Of a DNA stretch of 64,000 nt, positions 32,872-44,219 are shown one piece after another. How positions within the stretch are numbered: position 1 is the stretch's first letter; each line of letters starts with the position of its first letter. Origin of the DNA: Adineta vaga (lineage: Eukaryota > Rotifera); NCBI GenBank assembly GCA_021613535.1, contig CP075497.1, positions 12,958,001 through 13,022,000 on the forward strand. Direction: 5' to 3'. Both the position numbers and the translations under genes were made by a program. Below the pieces are notes generated by a model. That model was given only the letters and a program-made list of their open reading frames with translations, did no database searches and was not told where the DNA came from.

Positions 32872-35800
32872 TTACGAATCGGTCAATGGTACCACATGTC
32901 GTCGACGAAATGATCGAAGTATTCTAATGAACATAGATACCACTATTTTCAAAATACTTGTAAGGCCTCCAAAGGCTCCAACAACAATTTTAAATACTAC
33001 GAGCCAATCATTCTTACCGATATATGTGTAAGTGCATGTCATAGGATAACATTCTTGATAATAGTTTTCGTGAGATGTGATTTTTATCCATTGATCGACC
33101 ATAAGTTGAGATATAATATGTATGAGAGTAGTGTCTGGTTTGTATTGAATCTATCTATTTCGATCGAGTGCAACAGTATTTAGAGGAGTAGATAAATTCA
33201 TAATACGACGAAGATCATCAATGCATGATTGATTATAGAAGCAAACAAGATTTGATTGAAGAAGAGCTTCGACAATAAAGCAACCTTTTAGAATGCCTGG
33301 TACAGTAAATAATTTTTCCGTGATGTGGTGAGTATTATATTTTTCTTTATCGTAAATACTGGATTCTTCTACGCACAAAGGTGTTTTTTTACAAGAACAA
33401 CTTGATTGTGATGAGTCATCGGTAATATTTCGAAATTGAAATTTTAAAAACATATTATGTTCATTTGTAGAATCCAAGGACGGTAATAAATTAGTCCTAC
33501 GACTTGAAAATAGAATATTGCTTTGAATGATATCACGCATTATTTGCATTGAACGTAAGACACTATTTGTCATCGAAGTGATAAAAGATTCTATCAAATT
33601 TTGAGATTGTTTTTTGAACAAGTCTAGTGTCAATACATGACTTGTAACGAAAGGTCTACTATTGAAACGAACTAATTCATCATTAATTATTGTATGTGAT
33701 AAATTACAAAAGAATCCTAAGGCTCGAAACCAACTGACTCCTCTTACGCGAAAATCTTCACTATTGATACTTGTCGTTTCTGGTACGCTTTGTACCATGA
33801 ACCAAAACCAATCATATGTAACATACACACTTTGACATATTTCATGAAAACGATCCACTTTCAATTCAATGAATTTATCGTAACGATTAGAAATATTTGT
33901 GCATGGACATGAAAGTGTTTGATGAAATTGAAAATCTAATTGTAAGTATTTCTCATATGAAGGTTTTTCTATATGAATTATTTTTAAAATGGATATTTGT
34001 GATGTGTATATAAAGAATCCACATAATGATATAAGAAGAAGAATAATGTAGACTCGTGTTGCGATAATATTAGTTCGAATTCGATATATATTATCCTCGT
34101 TTGATTGTGCTGTTGAATAAAATATAGTAAATTTTCGTGACCATTCTTTTGCATTATTCCATAATTGATGAATTTTTTCCATATGCGATAGATCTGATGA
34201 AAAGAAGAAAAATCAAATCAACATAGTTTAGGTCAAAAGTATCATGTAAATATATAAGTGCTCTCATATCAAGTGGACATAAGTGAAAACGCTGTTGCAT
34301 TTTAGGATTTTAGTGAAAAATCAAACTATTACCTTCATTGATTCTTTGCTCTTGAATCTGGAATCGTCTTCGCAGTCTTGTAATGATTAGAGGAATTAAA
34401 AACTTGAGGATTATTGTTAATCCACCAACTAGTCCTATGAAACCAGTGATAATATCAAAGATACTATATTGATCCTCATAGAAAAAGTTACACAATGAAG
34501 GTTTACATTGATTATAAAAACTTTCATGTGATGATGTATATGTCCAATTCTCGATCATCATTTGATTAAAAATATTACTAATGGAAGAAGTAACATTAAA
34601 TTGACTATCCAAATTTGAATTGAGTGATGTGACATTAAATAACATCGTCGATTTAAGACGACGATGAACATCATCAATGCAACTTTGATTATAATAACAT
34701 TGTAGTGTCGATTGAAGTGTAGCCTCACTCATATAGCATCCCACGCGAAGTCCAGGAATATGATATTGTAATGATCCTAGATATTCTTGTGACGAAATAG
34801 AACATGCAGTTGTGAACTGACATGAACAACGTCGTCCGCCATATAGATGAATCAGTGTACGTAACCTCAAAGTTGCATTGACACTACTTACATCAAAACT
34901 CGACTCGGAAAGTGTAGCACTAAATAATGCATTACTGTAAATCATCTGATTTATCATAAATAAAGTTCGAATAAAATTCCTCGTGGTTGAAATAATGAAA
35001 AGATTAATCAATGATCGAGTTTGTTCGTTGAAAAAGTCTATATGAAGAACTTTATTGGCAATAAATTGTGTAGCACTAAATCTAGCACGATCAGTAATCA
35101 CACTTGAGTTAGCTGAACGACACCAAGTTGCAATGAACCGAAAAAGTGATTCTCCTGTTAGTTGAGGAACACTTAGAGAAGTTTTGATGAGATATAAAAA
35201 GTAAGTATCTGTTACAAAATCACTTTCACACACTTGATGAAAACGTATTGAAACATTCATAAATCGATCATATCGAATACCAACATTCTCACATAAACAT
35301 ATTAACGATTGTGGATAATTTTTGTAAAGTTCTGTATATTCAATGTATGTAGGTGATTGAATATCGACTACTTTTAAAATGGATGCTTGTGAAGTATAAA
35401 TAACATATATAATAAATGAAATAACAAGAGCAACAATATACACACGAGTCGAAATGATTTCTGTTCGTTCTTGAAATTCATCGACTGGTTGATCAGAACT
35501 TAGCAAATTTAGTGTACGAAATAATTCTTTGATTTTTCTCCATAAATTATGAATACGATTTCTGAGTAACATATCTAATATATCAAATAAAAATAAATTA
35601 GATTACATCATATTTTCCTTCGAATCAATATCTAATAGAAATTTAGCTTATAGAGATAATAAAGAACTCACGTGGTCGATTGATTTGTTGTTCAGGAGTC
35701 TTTGGTCGACGAATTGAACGAATGAAATCAATAATTCGATATACAATGATTTCTAAAATAATCGAAAGTCCCTTGATAATACCAATAATAATTATAATTA

Positions 35801-36959
35801 TTGCAAGCCAACTATTTTTGTCAGCATACGTATAAGTACATATAATGGGATGACATTGATTATAATAGTTTATGTATAATGTTCGATTTGTTAATTGTTC
35901 AATCATAAGCTGTGAAACAATATGAATAAGAGTTGTATTCGGTGCATATTGACTAGATACATCTGTAGTAAGTGCTTTAGCATTCATGATCAAAGACGAA
36001 TTGATAGCATAATGAAGATAATCAATACAGGCTTGATTATAAAAACAAGCCAGATTTGATTGAAGAAGAGCTTCAACAATAAAGCAACCTCCCAGAATAC
36101 CTGGTATATTAAATAAACCCTCATCATCGAGGTAGGTTTTTTGGGTGCAAAGAGTCGTTGTAGAACATGAACATTTAATTGACTCAGAAAAATAATTTTT
36201 CCAATTAATATTCACTTTATATTCTGTTTGATTGTGTGAGTTAACTAGTTTGTGTACTGTAAATGCATACATAGTCGACAAACCTGTTGCAAGTCCATTA
36301 GCATATGTAACATTATGAATTGTTTGAAGTGATTGAACAAATGATGTAGTTATACTATGTAAAAACGATCGAATTGCTTCATTACTCTCTTGTAAAATGA
36401 TATCATTTGATAGAAGTTTACCAGTAATTAATTGATTAGCATAGAAATCAGTTAGACCATCCATGAATATCTTTTTTGTTAAATTACAAAACATAGCAAG
36501 AGCTTGAAAAGAATGAGAACCTGTAGGTAAAGAATAGAATACGGGTTTCTTTATACGAGTTGCTGAATCAATATAATCTTGCCAAGCTAATGTTACAAAT
36601 ATACTATCACATATTGAATGAAATGAAACATTAATATAAATAAATTGATTAAAATAAACAGAAAGAGTCGTACATGGACAAGATAATGTTTTTGAATAAA
36701 TTTTATATAAATTTAAATATTGATCATATGTTGGATGTTCAATATCGATAGACTTGTTGATTTCTACTTGGGATAAATAAATCGTATAGATAATAATAGA
36801 TGTAATGAGCAAAATAATATATACACGAGTTGAAAGAATTTGTGTATAAATATCATATGGATTTGTTAATGGATTTCGTACAGAATGAAATAAATTAAAA
36901 TTTATTACCAATTTTTTGCATTGATTATACAATGCAAGAAGACGCTGTTTAAACGGCAT
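32872..36959 (-). CDS. three-unit 2-TM Cys-rich membrane protein, one in-frame stop
   Basis: Exons 36959-35672, 35574-34333 and 34193-32872 join through 97- and 139-nt introns (both phase 1), giving 1,284 codons. Each exon encodes one complete unit. Each unit has a Lys-rich start, a Ser/Ala-Thr-Arg-Val-Tyr-Ile motif entering TM1, and an Ile-x-x-Pro-(Ser/Thr)-Tyr-x-x-Tyr lead-in. A Cys-Pro-Cys-type pair, an Arg/Ser-Phe-His-x-(Ile/Val)-Cys block, a Cys-Ser-Cys cluster, Ala-Leu/Thr-Leu-Gln-Ser-x-Leu, Cys-Phe/Tyr-Tyr-Asn-Gln-(Ser/Ala)-Cys and Cys-x-Tyr/Phe-Thr-Tyr follow, then TM2. The strict three-unit build matches the plus-strand gene at 24632, but there is no propeller. A TAG at 33151-33153 interrupts unit three before its last 93 codons, including TM2. 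The frame continues open to 32872, so this is a nonsense mutation, a sequence error or readthrough. Confidence 0.65.
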
Positions 36960-37507
36960 TTGAATCTTATATCAAAATTTCACTGATTTTATATATAAAT
37001 AATTAATAGAGAGAACTTATAACTAAAAATCTTGCAGATAGAAGAAGGAAAATTTGTTCTCTTTACTATTTGAGATAAGGACGAAACATGTAGAAAGTCA
37101 GATGTAAAAATAGTTTAGCATCTGTAAAAATTTTGTTGTGCTTTTATTCATTTCCGAACAAATCATTTTTGTTTTATGAGGAACCAACAATAATTCTGAT
37201 ACATGTATTTTGCATTCAACATAGAAGAGAGAAAGAGAAAAGGTAATATGTTGAAAATTTAGCTATAATATTCATTCTTTTTTATCAAGCCATTTTCTCT
37301 TATATATATAATCTATCAGGGTGATTATTACTTTTCTGTTGTATTCAGAAATTATCATATTAGTGGACATGTTTTGCATAGTATATATCTAACAGTTTTT
37401 ATCTAGATAACTATATGACTTTATTCAACCATTAGACTCGTATAACATAAATGACGGGTATACCACTGTACTAAACATATTCATCTTAATGTGGATTATG
37501 CACAATC
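36960..37507. other. intergenic, no gene seen
   Basis: AT-rich 5' flank of the minus-strand three-unit gene. Nothing recognised. Confidence 0.45.
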
Positions 37508-37652
37508 AAACTAATATTTCCCTTAGTTCACGTTGTGATTTTGGATTCTTGATTTGAACCTTTTGTTTGATAATGTTCTAGATTAGTTCTACAGCATTAA
37601 AGTCAGGACTATAACCTGGCCATTGATATAACTCAATATGATGTTGATTACA
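37508..37652 (-). mobile_element. Tc1/mariner transposase fragment
   Basis: The minus strand reads Tyr-Gln-Trp-Pro-Gly-Tyr-Ser-Pro-Asp-Phe-Asn-Ala-Val-Glu, then Leu-Ile, a TAG stop where Trp is usual, then Asn-Ile-Ile-Lys-Gln-Lys. This is the C-terminal catalytic block of Tc1/mariner-like DDE transposases (consensus Trp-Pro-x-x-Ser-Pro-Asp-Leu-Asn-Pro-Ile-Glu). Only this fragment is readable, the frame is broken, and I see no inverted terminal repeats. It is a dead remnant. Confidence 0.65.
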
Positions 37653-37764
37653 TCATCGGTTAAATCGAGCACTTCTCTACTATTTAACCCCATCACAAAC
37701 ATATAAAAATCGATTTAATTTTCGTCATTTTTCCAATATAATGCTTCGTTAACTATATTGCAAT

Positions 37765-38403
37765 ATGAATCACTGTTTAACCAATTCTCAAATCGATGAA
37801 AGCCATAATATGACAATAATTAATAAAATAAACAAAAAAATAAATATATTTGTCATTCGCATCACAGATTTCTCTGATTCTCAATGTGAAATATATAAAG
37901 ATGAGATAAGAATTACAGTTACATTATTGAAAGTACATGTAAATAAGAATTATCTCTCGAGATACAATCATGCTGTTGAAACAATGTAATCATTTCGAAC
38001 AAAATAGTCAAAATCTCAAAAGAAATATTCGTGGTGATGATTTTATCAATTATGAATTTGCACCCTGGTCGAACCAATGGCAATTTGCTTTACATCAGAA
38101 ATTATACCTGTACGTGAAAGTGCTCTAACTCTAGCAAATGAATATTACAAAATATCGGTTCATGGAAATATACAAAATCAATTTCTTCTCGGATTAATAC
38201 AAAATAATTCAGCACTCATTGCTCAACTACAATCAGAATATAATAATTCGGTAGAAATTGAATTGATGTTCTACATACCTACATATTATAATTATACAAA
38301 ATATATCGCTAAAACTTTAGGATACTTTTCTATTTTAATGCTATTTGTAATAGCTATTTTCTGTGTTGTTACAAAAATAAATGATTCTTCAGATTATTCA
38401 TAG
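37765..38403 (+). pseudogene. possible decayed single-pass membrane protein gene
   Basis: Three successive open pieces in alternating frames look like one coding sequence with two frameshifts: 37765-37989, about 37971-38100, and 38077-38403. The last piece ends in a membrane helix (about 38310-38370) and a short tail. It contains Pro-Val-Arg-Glu-Ser-Ala-Leu-Thr-Leu-Ala-Asn-Glu. No family recognised. Confidence 0.3.
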
Positions 38404-39378
38404 AATTTGTTGTCCAATAACTGTCAATCCATGTTAGATGCTTTATCGATTGAAAGTATTCAAGAGTAGGTAATGATAGGACACATTCATTTTCATACAA
38501 TTATTATTATATTTGTTCTTGTTAATTATCTGTTTGTTAAAAGTTGAAATTTTGTTTGATTTTCTAATCCTCTACAAAACTTTTCATTGTAAAACAAAGA
38601 ATTCGTCTACTGAACATATGATTTAAGTTTAATCACGTTCTTAATACTGGTGAATAAGTATCGCATTGATTGATAAAAAGAAATACTTGCTGGTTATGTA
38701 GCAGCGGAAGTTAATGAATTTTTTGAAACGAAAGGATTTAATGGTCTTAATTGAGAAGAATGAATAGTTTTGTGATGAAGAAAGAAAAAGATCTATAAAT
38801 ATAATTCATAGAAATTTAGTTCAAACAAATATTTCATTTGAACTATTTCTTTTATTATCTTCTGTAATTAATTAAGTATTGACGTCAATTTTACTTGTTA
38901 TTCATCCATAAAGAGTAGTTAGGTTTTGATAATTGTTTTTTTTTGCGTATGTTTAAGGTTTCATTGTAATTATTCAGTAATAAAGACTTATCAAGATCAT
39001 GTTTTTAACGTAGCGAAGAAAGTTTAAGAAATATTTTGAAATGAAAGAACTTAGATGAGAAAAAACCTAAACGTTAGAATTATTCTTACGTTACATATCA
39101 ATGAACCCATATGTGTACTCTATCGTTCTAAGTGTATATGTGTTCTTTTCTTCTTTTTATTCTATCACCATATTCCTCTTTTTCTCGTTTTTCAAGAAAC
39201 AGATTTCAATTACTCAACATATTTCGTTTCACAACATTTTTCACAGATAAAAGAATTAATCAAACTATTCTAATTATAATTGTAGTCTGCTGAACATCTC
39301 ACACTTCACTTATCTAATAAATAGAATGTCGGTATTTATATTCATTACATGTGCGTCAGTTGATTATTTTTTTACAAA
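38404..39378. other. intergenic, no gene seen
   Basis: AT-rich. The frame 39055-39273 has no support. Upstream region of the next GPCR. Confidence 0.45.
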
Positions 39379-40296
39379 ATGAATTCTACACTTTTGACAG
39401 TCATGTCATTAACATTGATATACAATGATTCACCATCAATATATACTGAATTATGGTTTATTCCTCTTGATATTCTAGCAATTATAAGTATGATTTTCGT
39501 TATTATTCTTTCGATTGTTTATTTATTTATTATTATCTCGGATAAAACATGTCATACGATTTCAATGATGTTAATTAGCAATACGTGTTTCATTGCATTT
39601 CTAGCTGCTTGTAGTATACTTAGTATGTCGATATTTACACTTCAAAATGATTTAAAACAAATTGAATATCAAGATTCATTTTGTATTTTTCGAGGTTATA
39701 CTTCTTATGTTGTATGTACATTATTTAATTTTTCATTTGTTCTACAAGCTTTATATAGATATGTTACTGTTGTTTATCCAACTTATTTACTTTGGCAATC
39801 AGTAAAATTTCAAATTTTTCTTATTATTTTTATATGGATATTTAGTATTGTATTTCCTTTTCCTTTTACATTTACAAATGAAATAACGTATAATGTTGAC
39901 AATCAAATTTGTCAATTACCTTTTGAATTTTCTTGGCCTATTCTTTATATTGTACATTGTGCTTATTTAATACCTGTTTTGATAATAATGTTTACTTATT
40001 TTAAGTTAGTTCAATATGTTCGTCGTATGAGTAAACGTATTACACCTGTAAATACTTTACTTCGTGCACAAAGAGAATTAAAAATGGTTCAACGTACAGT
40101 TATTATTATAACAATTTTAGTTATACTTTGTTTTCCTTATGCATTATTTATTGGAATATCATTCTTTACTCCACCACCAAAATATCATTTTCGAATTGCT
40201 TATATATTTGCTGATCTATCAATAGTATCAGTAATGTTAGTTTTATGTCAATTTACAGATGTACTTAAAGAATTTTTTATGAAAAGAATAAAATGA
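39379..40296 (+). CDS. rhodopsin-like GPCR, intronless
   Basis: Single exon, 305 residues, seven hydrophobic helices. The conserved disulfide cysteines are at the TM3 start (Ser-Phe-Cys-Ile-Phe-Arg-Gly) and in loop 2 (Gln-Ile-Cys-Gln-Leu-Pro). The DRY position reads Leu-Tyr-Arg-Tyr-Val-Thr-Val-Val-Tyr-Pro, keeping Arg. TM6 has Cys-Phe-Pro-Tyr. TM7 lacks NPxxY. It is related in style to the GPCRs at 4708 and 9348 (the same Phe-Arg-Gly or Phe-Leu-Gly after the TM3 cysteine) but has no intron. Ligand unknown; likely one of the bdelloid-expanded receptor families. Confidence 0.85.
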   Translation: MNSTLLTVMSLTLIYNDSPSIYTELWFIPLDILAIISMIFVIILSIVYLFIIISDKTCHTISMMLISNTCFIAFLAACSILSMSIFTLQNDLKQIEYQDSFCIFRGYTSYVVCTLFNFSFVLQALYRYVTVVYPTYLLWQSVKFQIFLIIFIWIFSIVFPFPFTFTNEITYNVDNQICQLPFEFSWPILYIVHCAYLIPVLIIMFTYFKLVQYVRRMSKRITPVNTLLRAQRELKMVQRTVIIITILVILCFPYALFIGISFFTPPPKYHFRIAYIFADLSIVSVMLVLCQFTDVLKEFFMKRIK

Positions 40297-40639
40297 AACG
40301 TCAAATACTTTCAACATGAATATTATGGGAAAAAGGAAGAAAAGAAGTCCATTAAACCTATTTTCATATTCTGTATTTTTTAAATCTTGAAAGTGCGGGT
40401 GTGGGTATAGAAAAAATATCCTTAGTAATATCTACACTCCTACCTCTCTTACTTTACTAAATGCCTTGCGACGAAGTAGCTTCGTATGAATCTTTGCAAA
40501 CTTTGATGTAGTAAGTTATCTTCATTATTATTCTTTTTTGTATTACGATGTGCTGTAGGTTCGTTTTTGAAAACTTATAACTTTCAGTAAATAATCAATA
40601 AAATACTGTTTTCAAGGTAAGCATCGTAATTCGATTTTG
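40297..40639. other. 3' flank with telomere-like hairpin
   Basis: Contains the inverted repeat at 40397-40444 about 100 nt past the GPCR stop. Otherwise nothing recognised. Confidence 0.5.
40397..40444. repeat. telomere-like inverted repeat
   Basis: GGGTGTGGGTATAGA and TCTACACTCCTACC arms. The inner seven pair with one G-T wobble; the outer part is G-rich/C-rich but imperfect. Confidence 0.55.
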
Positions 40640-40644
40640 CATCG

Positions 40645-40905
40645 AAATATGACCTCATCTACATCACACCGCCTCGCAAAGAATGTCAAAAGACAGTAGC
40701 TAGATGCACTGGTTGCGGTACACAATACTGTACAAATCATTTTCAGAAACATCGACAGCAACTAATTGCATGAATGGAAAATTTATTGCAAATGAGTCAA
40801 ATGCTGGAGAAACCATTGAAAATCGACATTGTGGAAGACGATAAAATGCGTACGTCGATTCGTATGATTAAAGTAATCAATCGATCTATAGTTACAATTG
40901 CAAGC
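40645..40905 (+). pseudogene. B-box zinc-finger protein fragment
   Basis: One frame reads Cys-Gln-Lys-Thr-Val-Ala-Arg-Cys-Thr-Gly-Cys-Gly-Thr-Gln-Tyr-Cys-Thr-Asn-His-Phe-Gln-Lys-His. This is the zinc-binding spacing of B-box-like domains common in bdelloid TRIM/NHL-type proteins. It is followed by a coiled-coil-like stretch (Met-Glu-Asn-Leu-Leu-Gln-Met-Ser-Gln-Met-Leu). A TGA at about 40770-40772 interrupts it between Ile-Ala and Met-Glu. No start exon or downstream domain is found, so this looks like a fragment. Confidence 0.5.
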
Positions 40906-41493
40906 AGAACTCGCTCTCTCTCTCTTTCAATTACCGATGGCTAACAGTATAATCTATTATCAAGTAATAAACCTTGATATGAAAACATAAGGCTATATTT
41001 ACCACCCTTCTTCTTTTATTTACAATTGGTCTACTAATATAACCTCTAGAATTAGAATATGATCACTTCAAGTCAAGTTATTTATCGGAAAATTTGTTGC
41101 ACGTATTTCAATCGGATTTTTTTGAAATACTTTGATTAAAATAGATTATAAATCTGATATTAATAGCTACTTCGAATGATTTCGAAAATGTTGATCATAG
41201 TCCTGATGTACCGAAGGAAATGGCAAACTATATGAAATTGTCCAACTTCGTAATTATATTTTAGTCGTTTTTTACTTATCCTTCAATTCTATTGTTTTAT
41301 CTTGTGGATCCAATGGAACACTAACTATACGTTCAAAATAAGAGAGAAAATTTCACCATTTGTACAAGAAAATTGCTAAAACATCAAGTTATTTCAATAG
41401 AACGGAACAGATGTTAACTATAAATATATTCATTGAAAAGTCTACTTTAAACTGAAAACGTTCTATCGTATATAGTTGTTTCTCGATACATCT

Positions 41494-41532
41494 AGGTGGG
41501 AATTCATGCTTAACACCCACACCCACACCCTC
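41494..41532. repeat. telomere-like C-rich tract with short G-rich arm
   Basis: ACACCCACACCCACACCC at 41513-41530 is three units of the TGTGGG complement. A GGTGGG arm lies 12 nt before it. Confidence 0.65.
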
Positions 41533-41908
41533 ATCCAACATCTATTACTCAAATTAATTTTTATTAATGATCGAATTGTGATGATATTCTTTAGGACATC
41601 AAAACAATTGATGTAAATCAAGATGGAAGAGATGAATAATGTCCGACTTATTTTGGGTTTACCTTGTATTGATTAGATTTAATTATGATTGTTGTTGTTT
41701 TTCAGAGAAACAGATATTTATTTAAGTTTAGATCATCATGATATTGATGATATAGTACGATCGATTGACTCACATGGATAAATACTTAAGATGTGTTGTC
41801 TCTATATACTGTTAGGTGGTGGTCTCTACACTGCGTTTCTTTTCTTCATATATGTATTCTTGTTATTTCTTCTCTTCGGTATTTTCCGTTTTCGTTTCTT
41901 CACTAACC

Positions 41909-41937
41909 TATATATATATATATATATATATATATGA
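41909..41937. repeat. TA microsatellite
   Basis: Uninterrupted TA dinucleotide run of about 14 units. Confidence 0.8.
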
Positions 41938-42579
41938 TATGTGTTTATGGATTTGTCCTTTCCTAGATATAACATATGTTTGGTCATTTCCTTTCTTTCT
42001 TCATGTGTGTCATCTTATCATACGTATCATAACCAAGGAAAAAAAAGATCTATAATAAATAAATGAAGAAGTTCGATACGAATATGATTTTTATCTAACA
42101 ATATATAAGGTATATTCCTTTTAATAACAAGGAATTTTTCACAAATACTTTCTCTGTTTTATTCCTTTTCTGTCCTGGTTTTTTCCTATATACACCCATA
42201 TATATATATATATATGCTGCGTTCTTTCTACACACTTGTATATCCATCTCTCTTTCGATTCATCTTTGTTTCTTTAAATCAATCTGTACAATCTTTTTTT
42301 CTTTCATACGCGTGACTTCTATGGTAGTTATGTGAATCTGTGTTTTCTCTTTAAATGTTTTCATAATAATTCTTGAGTAGTATTACTGTAGTCGAGCTTT
42401 TGAAAACGAGTCAGAAAATCTCGTAGATTTGTATTACTTGTTTTCATATTCGCTGCGTTTCGCATATTTTGTTCGAAATTAGTGTGACACAATACTTTGA
42501 CCACAGTACCAAATGTTAAACTTACATTCTATTTTAGATTCATTGACTAGTACCAGTGAAACAACGATCTTTTGAAATT

Positions 42580-43055
42580 ATGGCGGAAAATACTACATCA
42601 ACAGGTAAATATTATGTTGCCTGAGATTATATCCTGAGTTAATCACAGACATTTGTGTTCTTTCAAAATAGATAATGATCTTAAAAGATCGTATCTTTCA
42701 CTTAGAAGTTCCATCACCAGCTACAAAGAAAATTGAATCTTGTGGTGGCAATGCTTGTATCACGTGTGGTAAATGCTATGATTGGTATCGTAGCGGTCGA
42801 AATTGGAATAAACGTGATGATGCGACGTGTCGTGGTAATATTCGTACTGATACTAATGGTCATCCTGATGGTGGTGGTTCTACTCGTACGTATGTTACTG
42901 ATCATGGATATGCTATTGATTGGAAAACTATTGGTACCACTTCTACTCGTGATGATCATGGTGGCCGTTATGGTCGCGGTGTTTTCACTGTTACTCGTGG
43001 TACTGCTGATATTTCTACTGGTCATCCAAAATTGTGTGACTGTAATACCGAATAA
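42580..43055 (+). CDS. Cys-rich CGKC-x-DWY family protein, copy 2
   Basis: Exon 1 is 42580-42604 and exon 2 is 42688-43055, with an 83-nt phase-1 intron, giving 130 residues. A nearer AG at 42670-42671 gives the wrong frame, so the acceptor at 42686-42687 was chosen. The core Cys-Ile-Thr-Cys-Gly-Lys-Cys-Tyr-Asp-Trp-Tyr matches copy 1 at 18670, and the C-terminus again ends in closely spaced cysteines (Leu-Cys-Asp-Cys). The middle is Gly/Thr/Asp-rich low-complexity sequence unlike copy 1. The high Thr/Asp/Gly content also leaves long open frames on the other strand, which I treat as shadows. Function unknown; possibly metal-binding. Confidence 0.6.
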
Positions 43056-44219
43056 GGTATAGGATCGATTCGAATCAAATATAAATATTTGTTTAATTTT
43101 TGTTTCAGATTGTACAATACAATACAAAGAAAATCGGGCAAATGACTGATAGACATTATTCAGATATTAAACTAGTGAGAGTAACAATTGCGCTATATTT
43201 GTAGTTTTCTGTTACATTTTTTTCTCTTCTCCCTGTTTACTTCTTTTTCTATTGATTTAAAAACAAGAAAAACCGTTTTCGTTCTCCATTATAACACCAT
43301 CGTCTTAAATATTCAATATGTAGAATCGATAGAGCTCGTTAAGCTCTATTCGGAACCAGAGTGGTCACAGTTGGAATACATATCTTACATTGTCTAACAT
43401 GCTATTGCATACAATCGTTTTTATATATTTCATTTTACTGAATATACATTCCATAGTTGTTTATGACACAGAAATTGTTAATATCTCAACAATCATAAAT
43501 ATAATCGTAGGGAATGATTATTTAAAAGGTCAAATTTCGACGTATAAATTCCCTCTTATCATTAAAATCTTCACGTTGTCCTATTCATCGCATAATTATA
43601 CAATCTTTAAATTTGAGCTTTATCGTGAATAGATTCAATCCTTGTTATATATAGGTCGGTATGTGTAAATAATTTTCTTGATTTAGTTGAGCAATTTATT
43701 ACTTTCACGCTTAAGAGAAAAATATGTTGATAAAAACTTAATATAAGAAAATATAATTAATCGGACTTGTTTCATTCCGTTACAAACAGTAATATTGAAT
43801 TAACATTGGCCTATACACATAGCTTTTAGCGAGATAATTTATGAAAATATTTAGTTCACTATGCTGTTAGATTTTTTGCATTATAATATATTAATGTTTT
43901 TATCTCTGTTGATATAAAATATATCTGGATAGGCAAACAGATTTTGTTAAAAAAAAACTAAGAAGCTTTTATTTCATTTCTGCGCATTTATTTTTATAAA
44001 GAAAGTTGAATCTTTAATTCGAAATTGATTAAAAGGTAATGTCACAGCAGAGGATATTTAATTACATTACTTCATAATCTTCTTCGTACGCACCTTATGA
44101 CAATTTGTCTTTTTCAGAAAAGGTCATAATAATGTTCAGTTTTTTTCTTCTTTTAAGAATATTTTTTCTCAGAGTATTCTACAAAATAATCGACTTATTA
44201 TTTTATATTCTTTAGTATA
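43056..44219. other. intergenic, no supported gene
   Basis: An 80-codon frame at 43390-43632 starts with a hydrophobic, signal-like segment, but nothing else supports it. Otherwise AT-rich. Confidence 0.4.

Larger units (their letters stand above)
40906..42579. other. intergenic with simple repeats
   Basis: Holds a CT run near 40914-40926, an inverted repeat at 41494-41532, a TA microsatellite at about 41909-41937 and another near 42199-42214. A short piece at about 41592-41640 reads like an Asp-Val-Asn-Gln-Asp-Gly calcium loop, but it is too short to call. No gene. Confidence 0.45.

Noticed and set aside
24632-36959. Firm naming of the unit as a DEG/ENaC channel
   Set aside because: Topology and cysteine richness fit, but I do not see the family's post-TM1 or pore motifs clearly. 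Kept as a hypothesis only.
42714-43127. 137-codon minus-strand frame
   Set aside because: Ser/Thr/Ile-rich shadow caused by GGT/ACT/GAT codons of the plus-strand gene, which has a paralog.
43390-43632. 80-residue putative secreted protein
   Set aside because: Only a hydrophobic start; no cysteine pattern, no paralog, no promoter seen.
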